A DNA stretch of 64,000 nt from Pterobdella sp. o SKG-2022. Taxonomy: Eukaryota > Annelida > Clitellata > Hirudinida > Piscicolidae. The DNA is taken from assembly GCA_964035795.1 (NCBI GenBank), contig OZ038324.1, forward strand, positions 1,257,524 through 1,321,523, in the 5' to 3' direction. How positions within the stretch are numbered: position 1 is the first letter of the stretch; each line of letters starts with the position of its first letter. The position numbers and the translations under genes were made by a program. The notes beneath the pieces are model-generated. The model searched no databases, was not told the origin of the DNA, and saw nothing but the letters and a program-made list of their open reading frames with translations. Shown here piece by piece: positions 34,901-51,246 of this stretch.

Positions 34901-37550
34901 AGTTAGTTTGCACTCCATATTCCTTTCCACGACAAAAAGCATGTCACAAAGGTGAACACCTGAAAAGAATGACTTTATCAGCCGATGAAATCTTCGCAGC
35001 AAGTTGTTTTTTCTCATGTGTATTATGTTGGTACATACACGCTCACAAAACTTTCATACTCACCACGAGTGGAAAAAACTCTCATTGCTAAAACTGGGTC
35101 ATTTATTCGGTCAGAAAAGAAAGAAGAGAGGTTTTAGCTGCAAAAGCCACATCAGATTCTTTTTCACTTCCATGCGGCTTACCTTTCCAAAAAAAAGTGC
35201 AACCTCCGTCTGAAATATTTCCTTCACCTGTCAGTCGAGTTTCAGATAATGCCACGCCGTCTAAACCATAGCGTTGAAGCTCCCTAGAGATTAAAGCAGT
35301 GCGTCTTTCAGGACGCTTACTCGATGCTGGCAAATCTGATAAAGTACGAATATTCCAACAGCCAATCGACATGTTATGTTAACTGAATAATAACACAAAG
35401 CTTTTCGTAAGTTTAACTCACATTATCAAGCATAAAAAATGTAATTTCAACTTACGAAAAGCTTCGTATTATTATTCAGTTAATATTCAAATCGTTTAGT
35501 TAAACATTTTTTCTCATTTTGCAAAAGCTGGATTACGACTGAACCCAGGCTGCAATACCCTGGGACACCTTCCGATCCAGACAATGGAACATACATAGCT
35601 TCCAATGCCTTTATTTTCATTGATGAAACTGTCATTTTGACTCATCTTGGGAATGAAAACCGTTCAAGGCGGATCATGGACCTATCGTTACACTGTAGCC
35701 TTTGCAAAAAAGCAGGTGTTGGTACCCAGGTTTTATTGTCATATAACAATGCAGAACAAATATGAAATGTATGTGGTTTCCACAATATTCCAAAGTCGTG
35801 TGTTCAAAAATCAATATTGGCATCATTTTTTAAAATTCATCTCAAATAGCGAAACTTTGCTTTTACATCCATTGTGGCTTTACCAACAATAACCTCTTTG
35901 ATAGGCCTATAATCCAAAGACAGTGCAAAATTGAGACAGCGAGGACATACATAAGCCTGATCCTTCAGTCTTCCAGAAAAACCACTATATCTCTAGTGAA
36001 CCCAGAGAAAGCGAATAAATATAGTATTTATTTATTTACTTGCTTCTTAATTAATTTATTCATTTATATACTTCTTTATAGAAATATAAATAAATAAATT
36101 TATGGTTTTATAGAGTTATTAAATAAAATTATTTCAGTTGTGAATAAGATATGAAGCTAGTGAAAGAAACCAACAATGGTTGAGGTGTCGAGAATGATGT
36201 CAGGGTCAATGCAAATGGATGCTGCTATTTCTGGGCATAATGAAATAGAATCTTGAAGTTGATTGCGATTAAACAAGCCTATTTTTTTCAAAAATGCTGC
36301 CTTTTTCGTGTTCTTCTCTAGCCATTTATCGTACCACTCCTTCGAACATGAATGGATTAAAACTATGAAGTTTATAGAAATGATGAATGTTACCAGAGAA
36401 AACTTGACTTCAGTGAGGTCTTTAGAAACGAAGGTGAATGGTAATTTGGATTTGAGGATGTAGTCAATAGCTTCTGGGTCTGCATAGAAGTTCGACTCCT
36501 CTTCCGCTTGCATCCCTGTTCAGCATTCAACATTTTAGCTACTCAATATGTTTGCTTGCGTGGATATAGTTACTACTGGAATCTTTTCCCTATATCTTTT
36601 TACTTCCATGGTACTCTAGCTTCACTATCAGATTAATAAATTGTCGGCCCTTATAACTCAATGGTTGAGCATTAGACTAATTATCTAAAGTTACCGGGTT
36701 CAATCCCGCGTGGGCCGACAATTAGCATCTGTTCCACAGTGTGTTTTCGTTACATTAATATCAAAATCTTAACACTTCATGAATGATGTAATGTAATGCG
36801 GTATTTATAAAGCGCTTTTCCTTGTAGATCAAAGCGCCTGCTACAAATTTAATGTAACAAAAACACTGTGGAACAGGTGCTAATTGTCGGCCCACGCGGG
36901 GTCGAACCCGGTAACTTTAGATACTTAACCATTGAACTAAAGGGGCCGACGATATGATATGAGCATTTGAGAGTCTAGATGTCACCTGTGCTGCAAGGTC
37001 CAGTAATGATGATTTCCTTGAGGCAAAAGACCGTGTAGGGGTCTTGCTTGAGGGCCAGAGCAAGGTTGGTGACAGGTCCTGTTGTGATGTAAGTCAATTT
37101 TTCTGGATACTTCTTCACAAGTTCGAGGATTGCTTTAACAGCATTTTCTTTTTGCGCATATTTTTGTGAAACAGTTTTTTTGTCAGCCTCAAAAACCTCC
37201 CCAAAGCCATCTTTCCCAAACTCGGTAGAGATTTCAATAGGTTTGCCATCGAATCCCTCTATTTGACAGGGGAACACTGGGATCTTGTTGATTGATCACA
37301 TTTTTAAATAAATAGCAAAGTTTGAAAATAGACTCACATTAATTGCTCCCCACTCCTTCAACACCCTCATGACGTTCATCAAGGTCTTGTTCAAATCAGC
37401 ATGACTGCAACATAATGTTATGGCTATCACTTTAACCTTCGAGGAGTAATGGAGGAGGACAGCCAAAGCCCGTGCGTCGTCCACCCCCATGTCAGTGTCA
37501 AATATTATCGGTTTCTCATTTCCTCTGATACTAACTTTCAAATTTGCCAT
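31941..37550 (-). CDS. IUNH-family nucleoside hydrolase paralogue C (calcium motif intact)
   Basis: Exons 37550-37338, 37283-36986, 36515-36409, 36339-36175 and 32084-31941 (phases 0, 1, 0, 0) give 308 residues. The calcium/ribose motif FDTDMGVDD (residues 17-25) is complete. Further landmarks: ITLCCSHAD, PVFPCQ, YITTGPVTNLALAL in exon 2, ESNFYADPEA in exon 3, CPEIAASICIDPDIIL in exon 4 and AAVELSTEHQGHMEV in exon 5. The C-terminal HD pair seen in protozoan enzymes is not present (reads LCPE), as in the other two copies, so this is a separate animal subgroup. Intron 2 contains an inverted SINE pair; intron 4 (4.1 kb) holds at least four LINE fragments. Its stop is 192 bases before the IUNH B ATG. 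This is the copy most likely to be enzymatically active. Confidence 0.94.
32105..33260 (+). mobile_element. LINE fragment: RT second half plus Cys/His fingers
   Basis: Starts next to a short (ctat)n run. LLYADDMVLIS (32180), FGLKINIEKTK, FKYLGTILTNEVKLDAEI, LILSVLIYGSESWAPL and RGRLKWLGYVQRIE form the RT thumb and C-terminal region; a frameshift lies near 32510 and a stop at 32836. After it come fingers (SNKTGLANHISLWH; CGKQFKKKGMPNHIKKC). It sits in intron 4 of IUNH C, antisense, and begins about 20 bases from exon 5. Confidence 0.82.
33310..33700 (-). mobile_element. LINE 3' fragment (post-RT region)
   Basis: Minus-strand reading gives ARIRWICKAKVEDRIRTR followed by LGIEDIEMALRCHRLKWFGH, the post-RT signature of a LINE family unlike its neighbours. 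It lies between two plus-strand LINE fragments in intron 4 of IUNH C. Confidence 0.7.
33725..34870 (+). mobile_element. CR1/L2-like LINE fragment
   Basis: GVSQGSFLKPTLLSLYTSPISEIM (shifted pieces) and FADDITLYWG at about 33990 are the RT core; later parts show SVTFDISLNYTHLAF (34234) and LDRLHWLPVPL-like sequence at about 34517. C/T-rich coding strand as in the element at 16850, but less extreme. Truncated at the 5' side. Confidence 0.75.
35100..35375 (-). mobile_element. LINE endonuclease fragment
   Basis: Start MSIGCWNIRTLSDLPAS at 35372, then RPERRTALISRELQRYGLDG and ALSETRLTGEG, ending in TFFWKGKP and VAFAAKTSL: the N-terminal third of an APE endonuclease. Truncated at both ends, in intron 4 of IUNH C. 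Confidence 0.78.
35379..35483. repeat. Imperfect inverted repeat (foldback, arms about 35 bases)
   Basis: Left arm from ttaactgaataataacaca through aagcttttcgtaag; right arm is its near reverse complement, ending ttattattcagttaa. The spacer is about 35 bases. It starts at the 5' edge of the endonuclease fragment. A related aagctttt/cacatt/tcaag block occurs at 43948-44010, so it may be a small foldback element. Confidence 0.7.
36643..36757 (+). mobile_element. tRNA-derived SINE, copy 2 (head and partial tail)
   Basis: gtcggccc...gggccgac pair as an acceptor-like stem around a tRNA-shaped core; anticodon arm ttagactaattatctaa puts AAT at the anticodon place (isoleucine-like). B box is gggttcaatccc. 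It is followed by attagcatctgttccacag and stops after gttacattaa. In intron 2 of IUNH C. Confidence 0.8.
36781..36952 (-). mobile_element. tRNA-derived SINE, copy 3 (inverted to copy 2)
   Basis: Minus strand: gtcggcccctttagttcaat head with the anticodon stem mostly deleted, B box gggttcgaccccg, then attagcacctgttccacag, gtagcaggcgctttgatct and the end aaagcgctttataaatacc. Together with copy 2 it can fold into a hairpin with stems over 100 bases. Confidence 0.82.
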
Positions 37551-37601
37551 TTTTAAAACTTAAGTTATTCAATATATAAACAAAACATTGATATTAAATA
37601 C

Positions 37602-37615
37602 GGTAACTAAGTAAC
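37602..37615 (-). promoter_or_regulatory. Shared upstream element of IUNH C
   Basis: Minus strand reads GTTACTTAGTTACC, 52 bases before the ATG, identical to the IUNH B element. A shorter related string (TACTTAGTTA) overlaps the GALM stop codon at 37822-37831. Confidence 0.65.
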
Positions 37616-37828
37616 GAATTTGAAGTCTTGAATTAAATCTTGAAGATACTAAATTTAAAAGTAATTTTTAACTAGAAATATATATTGAACGATTTTAAAT
37701 GCAAAAAACGGAAAATGAAAACTTATTATGTTAAACTTTATTCTTCGATAACTTTACTTCGTTCTACGCAGATTTTAAGAAATTTTATATGACAACAAAT
37801 AATTTATTTTTTTTTTATCTCAAAATAA

Positions 37829-40292
37829 CTAAGTAGAAAATGTGTAAACAGATGTGTGCTTGTAAGTGTCATTTGGTAGAAGCAAAATACTGGGGAAGTT
37901 TGCCTGGGAATTATAAAATGACACACTGAAACGTTTTAAAGCTTCAAAACATGAATGAAGTGCCACCTGGCAGGGAGCATCAGGCCACTTTTGAGGCTCT
38001 AGAGCAACACACGAGTGTCTACCGTAGGCCACACCTCCTTTGCCTGTGATCGAGCCGTCCAAGTGGTTACCTGTGTACACTTGCAGTCCTACGCAGATCA
38101 TTCGAGTTACAATCTTGCTGAGAAGATCTATGCTAAATTGAAAAGACCTGGTTGGTCGGTCTGCAATGTCAACACCCTGTCAGAGGTTCTCAGCACTGCC
38201 GCTGTGTGGAGGTTTTTTTTGAAAACTATCATTTTTTTTCAACGAGAAGATACATTTAAAAAGCGAAGGTACATTATAACATTCCAAATACTGTTTGCAA
38301 TGGTTTCATGATAATTTTTGCTATTTTGGAAATATATTAAAAATTGTGCTTTAGTAAAATCTTAATAAAATTATTTTTGGGATTCATTTCTAATTTTAAT
38401 GAAGCAGTAGGATTTTTATCTCTAATTATTTCTTCGTTGAAAAAGCTTATTCATACCAACCAGTGTTGATTGCTGCACCAGCTTTGTAGCCATTGACACA
38501 GAAGTTGTGGTCGAGTCCTCTGACTCCAGCAACATCCACAATCTTCTCAACCACTTGATCCAGTTGCACCTCTTCCCTCATGTCCAACATCGAGTTTTCC
38601 ACCTGCCTCACCTCACCTTCCACATCATTAATTTTAAAAATCAAACTTTATTCTAGCTTAGTCTTTTAAAAAAATTGTGAATTTTTATTTTCTTTGATTG
38701 CAACAACTTGCCCCAACAAACTGAACAGAGCTGATATAAGCAAATGATGATATGGGTTGGTGATGATTGCAGGCAATGATATGAGTGGGTGATGATGAGT
38801 GAGTGATGCAGAGTAGGTGATGAGAAGTGAATGATGATATGATCAAATGAGATAGCACCGGTAGGCAGGTAGCTGTTGTCAAGAGGAAGGTAGTGATCCG
38901 CATTGACGGTCAAAAAGTGGCCTTTTAAACTATTAGACTCCTGTGTTTGAAATATATATAAGATAACTCATACAAGCTATATTAAAAATTGAATAATTTG
39001 AAAATTCTAAAAATCTACATGTCCGTTAAGGTTGAAGTAGGCATGGTTGGTGAGGTTGACGATGGTGGCTGAAGTGGACTTTGCCTGCATATTTACCACC
39101 AACCTGTGACTCTTCCGCTCCAACTTGTAGGCCACCTGCAGGTTGAATCAGTCTGCCATAAAACACTCATAATCTCATGGTTTTGGACAGCAATGGAGAT
39201 TTTTATTATGATTATTACTGACTATATTATGGCTTTTCAACCTAATATGAATATTCAGTAGGAAAACATTTCAATTCATGAGAAGTCTGTCAATTTTCAT
39301 TAAGCTTTTTGCAAGTTCCCATTATCAAGTGAAGTTTTCAAATATGTCTGTACACTTCACTTGAGAATAAAAGTTTTACTCACACGAAGCTGAGAGAAAC
39401 TCAACAAACTTTGAGAAGTGCTCTGATAACGATGATCATATATGATAACATGAAGTGAAAATGTTGGAAACCTTGGCCTCCAAAACTCCCGGGAACCCTT
39501 CCTCCCCATCAGCACTTGTGTAAGTCAACTCTACCCATTGACCTTCTTCCGAGCATCCTGATTGGTGCTCCCAAAGTTTCTAGGTATGACATAATAAAAC
39601 TGATACATAAATAAGTATGAGTGAAAATTAAATATAATGACCAGCTTCATTAAATAAAATACAAAAAAAAATTTCTAACATGCAAAATCTCTCTCCCTTC
39701 TTCCAAAACTAAACTACCTATCAACTGACTTCAAATCAACAAACCAACTCTTCTAAAAGGCTCACCCTACCCAACCTTATCAAATCCTGAAACTCCTCCA
39801 TGCTGGCAAACGTTTCCAACATTGCAGTTGAGATGTATTTCTTTTCCATCAATCTCAAACTTTCCTTTTAATCGATTAGTCACTCTTCCAATAATGGCTC
39901 CAAAATAAGCAGGATTTTTTTCATAATCTTTCAAATGTTTATAGCAATGAGTTTTTAGTCTACTCAATTTAATTTTTGAGCAAGATGGAAGGTTGTATTG
40001 AGTGACATTTCATAGATAAAATAAAATCACAATTTCAAAACCTTGTACAGTTTCCAAGCCAGTCACAATATCTGCCATCTTACCGTTTGCATTTGGAACC
40101 AAAAATGAATGAATTATGCCTCCTAAAGTCAAAATTTCCACACTGCATCCATTCTGGTTTGAAAGTTTATACCTGAAAAATAAACAAAAAAATTAAAAAC
40201 AACCCACAATTTGCAACAATTGATGCATAAACTCACAAATAAACTTCTTCGCCTTTAGAGGTCTTACCGAACAAACGCTTTGACAAAGTCAT
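37829..40292 (-). CDS. GALM: Galactose mutarotase (aldose 1-epimerase)
   Basis: Interconverts the alpha and beta anomers of galactose and glucose in the cytosol (Leloir pathway). Ten exons: 40292-40237, 40172-40042, 39927-39776, 39579-39472, 39135-39019, 38940-38859, 38616-38461, 38201-38148, 38088-37967, 37903-37829; 350 residues (human about 342). All catalytic positions are seen: H105 in QHGGVSGFDK, H180 in NLTNHAYFNLNG, the aspartate in GLDHNFCV and E316 in VALEPQKWPDA. The core PAYFGAIIGRVTNR is in exon 3. Several introns are only about 60 bases; intron 9 (63 bases) has no stop and keeps frame. Weak donors were accepted on phase for exons 7 (gttggt) and 8 (gtcttt). Family call is sure; small uncertainty at these borders. 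Confidence 0.94.
38740..38870. repeat. Degenerate gatgat/gagtg tandem repeat in GALM intron 6
   Basis: Imperfect units around gatgatatgagtgggtgatg covering most of the intron between GALM exons 6 and 7. Confidence 0.6.
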
Positions 40293-42198
40293 CAATAGAA
40301 CGTAAATATCAAATAAAAATGAAAATTTATTAGTGTGTTTATTGTTTTCGACGGGTGTTAAGAATTTATATGAAACTTATGAGACTGTCAAGAGCTTTTC
40401 AAACTTTTAAAGGTAAAAATGAACTTTGCAATACTCATAGTTTTTTAATATATTTTACTTTCTTTTTATTTCATATTTTTTTTGTATTTTTATTAATTCT
40501 ATTGCTAAAGTTTCATTAAAGACAATTCCTAAAACAAGCTTAACTTTTAAACCCTTTTTGATAAAAACACCAAAGTCATTTTTGGAATCGATTGAAATCG
40601 CGACGTGGGTTTATAACTTTAATTCTCCACTCATCTTCACTATATTCTCATTTATGAATGTGTACAATTCATTCTAGAAAATCAAATTTTAATAAACTGC
40701 GTTTCAAATTTACAATTATACGTACATGTTTAATAATTAATTTTGTAAATTTTCTTCCATTCCAGACCAAAAAATTTGTTTTGAAACTTGAAAGTACAAC
40801 AAAATCAAAAGAAAACTAGTATTTTTTGCAAAATATTAAGTCCATCAAATTCGAATGTACATTCCATAAAAACCTTTGAAATCCATCCACCCCTTTCCAA
40901 GAGAAAAACATCAACTTAACAAAACAACTATTTTTATCATAAACAGTTTTCAATTTGAACGAAGCACAAGTTTGAAACATTTAAAATACTTAATGAGAGC
41001 ATTCAAGAGCACATTTGTGGATGGCTACTGAAGACTCTTTTGACAGGCGATCATCACCAGCCTTCAATTCCTGGCTTAAGTTAGTTTTTTTTCATTATTC
41101 TCATTGTGTTTTATATACTTATCTTCATTATACTCATCATCTTTTTATACTAACCATCATTATCTATTGGACTTTTGTCATTTTTATTATATCAATATTT
41201 ATTTAACTTATAAACTTGGCTTAGCTTTAAACTTTTCTACCTTTTCAATTATTTTTTAAGATAAAAATAACTTCAGATAGCCCCATTGGACTAGTTATAT
41301 ATAATTTTGATTGAAATCTTCATTATCATTCAAATCCTTATTCAATTAATTTCTTTGGCCAAAAATTGGTATTAAAAGAATGATGAAGGGCACTAAAATG
41401 TTAATAATTCATAGTGGTTTGAGCTTATGATTCATATATCAAAACTTGCATAGTTTTATTGTGATAGCACAAACATATATTTTGAGATATGCTTCATGGG
41501 GTATGCAGTTTATGAATGGCTCAAAATGGTGCTCAGGATGACATTGTTATTCATACCTTCTTAACATTCATAATTTTCACCTTACAAATCAATCACTACA
41601 GTTATTTATAAATATTTTCTTTTTTTTCCATCTTATTAATATTTAATAATGAAATATTTTTAAATATTCACAAAATTAAAAAAAACTGAGTGGTCAAAAA
41701 TGTTTGTTTTATTTGATCTTTATTTGGTTTTTTAAATCCTTTTCATTATACGTCAGGCATTTTTGCATCTCTGCTGCTGCTCGACCTCATACATATATAT
41801 CCGTCTGCATACTAGTGAATGTATGCTCATCTCTATATTAATGTTTCCTTACTCATTGGTGTGTTGTATGGACTGATGATTGTGGAGTTAAAAGACAGAT
41901 AACGCGTGTTGAGCCAGTTGTAACTGTAACTAAATTACCGTTTCAATATTCTGTTTCGTTGTCTTTTTTGTTTAGTCTTTACAACAATTTGTGGACATTT
42001 TTTTGTTTCAGAAGTTTTTCTCAAGAATTTCGTTTTATGCGCTGTTTTGAAGACATACAATGAAATATTATATAGTTTAAAATATATTAAGTAACATTGA
42101 AGGTAAACTCAAAATAGTTTTTGTTGAAAGTCTATTGAAAGCCACTTTAACTGAAGAAACCTTACTCAATCTGCTTGAGATAGGAATGATATTGTAGG
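40293..42198. other. AT-rich spacer between GALM and the orphan frame
   Basis: No exon, RNA gene or transposon recognised on either strand. GALM's promoter must lie at its left edge. Short open frames (for example 41015-41206) have no family features. Confidence 0.5.
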
Positions 42199-42759
42199 AT
42201 GCCCATCATGAGAGAAACGTTGGTGTCCTATATTTTCCTTCATTTATTATTCATCATATTAGATTATACTGCTGTATATGTCCCAGTAACCTGGGTTGGC
42301 AGCAGTATAGTCTACTGTCGTAATATTCAAAATATACCATTTCAATTGAGACAAATTTTTATGAATTACCAGCCCGAGTTAAAGTCCAACTCGAAATTTA
42401 AGTTTCCGCACTTGGGTAGTTTAATTTGTCGTTATCAACTTTGGTCATCCGTCAAGCCAAATGACAACGATATCAGAACATCATTTTATCGATATCTACT
42501 ACTGGATCCTACTGTTATCCAGATTATAACACAAAGGCAGCCTTCAACTACGGGCGCTAATTTGGATGCAGTTGACGTCGATGCTGCGTCATTTGGCATC
42601 TTTATATATTTTTTAAATTACACGTATCGATGTATTTCAAAGTGGAGTTGTAGGCACGAGAATGATATGAAAGGAATGCATGAAGCATACGACCATTTCA
42701 CAAACCGCATTTCACCTTTTAAACATAGTGAAATTTTGTTTCACCACCATCATCACTAA
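42199..42759 (+). CDS. Orphan open reading frame, possible small secreted or membrane protein
   Basis: A single uninterrupted frame of 186 residues in an AT-rich region, longer than expected by chance. The N-terminus (ETLVSYIFLHLLFIILDYT) is hydrophobic and could be a signal peptide or anchor; the rest is polar with five cysteines, a DAVDVDAASFG stretch and a C-terminal run of five histidines. I recognise no family. It could be a lineage-specific gene, one exon of a larger gene, or transposon-derived. It lies 337 bases upstream of the kinesin light chain ATG on the same strand, so it could also sit in that gene's 5' region. Confidence 0.35.
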   Translation: MPIMRETLVSYIFLHLLFIILDYTAVYVPVTWVGSSIVYCRNIQNIPFQLRQIFMNYQPELKSNSKFKFPHLGSLICRYQLWSSVKPNDNDIRTSFYRYLLLDPTVIQIITQRQPSTTGANLDAVDVDAASFGIFIYFLNYTYRCISKWSCRHENDMKGMHEAYDHFTNRISPFKHSEILFHHHHH

Positions 42760-43095
42760 CGTTCAACTTTTGAAAGCTTTAATGACCACTTAACACAACA
42801 AAAAACAAATTGTTAACTAGCTTCAAAAAAAATATACGGAGGGACATATGCAGCGCTTGTATGGAAAACTAACTCGAAGCATTTATTCAATAAAATCCAC
42901 GGAGCTTTTCACAAATGAATGCAAAGTTTTCTTACTTCTGAGATCCTGTTGACCAAATAATGCGTTTGTTTTTCGTGCAGTTGTTTCAAGTTTTTCTACT
43001 TTATTTACAACGTTGAAACTTTAAATTTTGATATTGATTGATTTCAAATCCTTTTTTGATGATGCAACAGAAAAAGAATAGAAGAGATCGGCAAG

Positions 43096-49701
<6,606 letters not shown>

Positions 49702-49721
49702 GTATGTGAGGTTGTGAGATT

Positions 49722-49895
49722 TATGGCGGTGTTATGCGATGTGGTGCGGTATTGTGTGATGCGGTGCGGTGTTGTGTGATGTGGTGTGGTGTTGTGTGAT
49801 GTGGTGCAGTGTTGTGTGATGTAGTGTGGTGTAGTGCGATGTACCGTGGTGTTGTGTGATGTACCGTGGTGTTGTGTGATGTACCGTGGTGTTGT
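49722..49895. repeat. 20-base minisatellite (gtgttgtgtgatgtggtgcg-like units)
   Basis: About eight imperfect 20-base units; the last three carry gatgtaccgtggtgttgt. It begins about 20 bases after kinesin light chain exon 15, so it is inside the next intron or the 3' UTR. Confidence 0.85.
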
Positions 49896-51246
49896 GTGCA
49901 TATTGTTAGCTGGGGAATTATTTTTTTTTTAAAAACTGTTGGCTTCTAGGCACTTGTTTATTTTTTCAGTGATATAAACTATTTAAAAGAACTCAACTGT
50001 TTTAAGGTCGGAACAGGTGCAGTGAGGAATTCTGCTGTCTGTCTTTTGAAGCTTTTATTATCGACGCTAATTATTTTGTTTTCAAATCAAAATTCTTTTT
50101 TAAGTTGCTTTTTTGGATTTATAATGATGATATTAAAGGTTTTTTTATCTGTTACAAGTATTACCATTTAGTCATTTGTGAACTATTGTTATTTCATCAA
50201 CCTCAGCTCGATCTAACTTGTCATTTTTTGATGTTTCAGTCAATTGTAACCTTATTTTCTCAAAAACAAATTTCAAAAGTAAATTTGAAAGATTGCCTAA
50301 CAATCACGTCACAGAATCATCCAATCCCGTTTGATGATTGGTTGATTTTTGTGACGTCACTCTCACTTTCGTTTCGCCTTTGCTACTTTATTTTTGTACT
50401 GATAGGTTTTTGTTGATGAATTTTTGGTTGCTTTATCACGTGTTTGCTGGTGACAATTGTTTAGGATGTGTTGAGATGCATTACAGTGGTACCTACAACT
50501 CCCATGATTCCACTTTGATGCCGCTTGCAATATCTCATGTATATAGTTGGTCTATAGAATGTTTAAGCTAGGATATTTCTCAAATGCCACGCTTAAGTAT
50601 TATTTAATTGTAGTGTTGGTCTGTTATTGGTTGGTAAGTTCTAGTCATCCAGAATTTTATTATTATTGTATTGATTCAACTCCATTGTTATCCATCAAAC
50701 ATTATAACTTAATGTCACATCAAAATGACAAGATCAAAAACCCCTTTGATATTCCTGCTACTCCGCTTCCAAGAGATCGTCGCGTTTCGAAGGCTCACTC
50801 GCTTGTTTTTTCTTGGCTTGTAAATAAAATAACAAATTTGGCTTCAACTTTTGCTTTTCCATTTTTAAATTCGTCTTTGAGTAAGTCGACTAGTCAATCG
50901 CCACTAACTAGGGCAATCGATCGGTTTCACAGGGCACTGCCCCATGTGCATAACGTGTTTGGATAACACTTGCGTATTTTCGTGGGACTTTCATTGGAGT
51001 AAAACATAAAGCAAGCAAGTTACCTAATGTGCGTGGAACACGTAACAAGGTAAGTATAAAAAGCTTTAGAGATTGAGATAAAATATAGTTGCAGGTTAAA
51101 AAGCTAACAAGGAGATGTGAAAAGACGTAAATTTATTAAAGTACATAGATAAACTGAATCCTACTGTATTAATGTTTTGTAATAGTATACAGTGAGTGTA
51201 ACTATGGTAAGAGAAGAGCATCTGCTAAATAATAGCCAATATATTT
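49896..51246. other. Kinesin light chain 3' region and spacer
   Basis: Must contain the last kinesin light chain exon and 3' UTR, but none could be chosen. An open frame at 50547-50966 ends in a basic, coding-looking segment (NPFDIPATPLPRDRRVSKAH) that I do not recognise; it could be a terminal exon or chance. Nothing else stands out. Confidence 0.4.

Noticed and set aside
36643..36719. Genuine tRNA-Ile gene
   Set aside because: Mismatches in the acceptor stem, a conserved non-tRNA tail and two other copies with the same tail show it is a SINE head.
39928..39967. GALM exon 3 starting upstream at 39967
   Set aside because: The upstream residues do not fit the family and the phase fails; the acceptor at 39928 gives an ungapped match (GLETVQDYEKNPAYFG).
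50547..50966. Independent gene or terminal kinesin light chain exon
   Set aside because: Part looks coding but there is no family match and no phase-consistent acceptor that I could defend.
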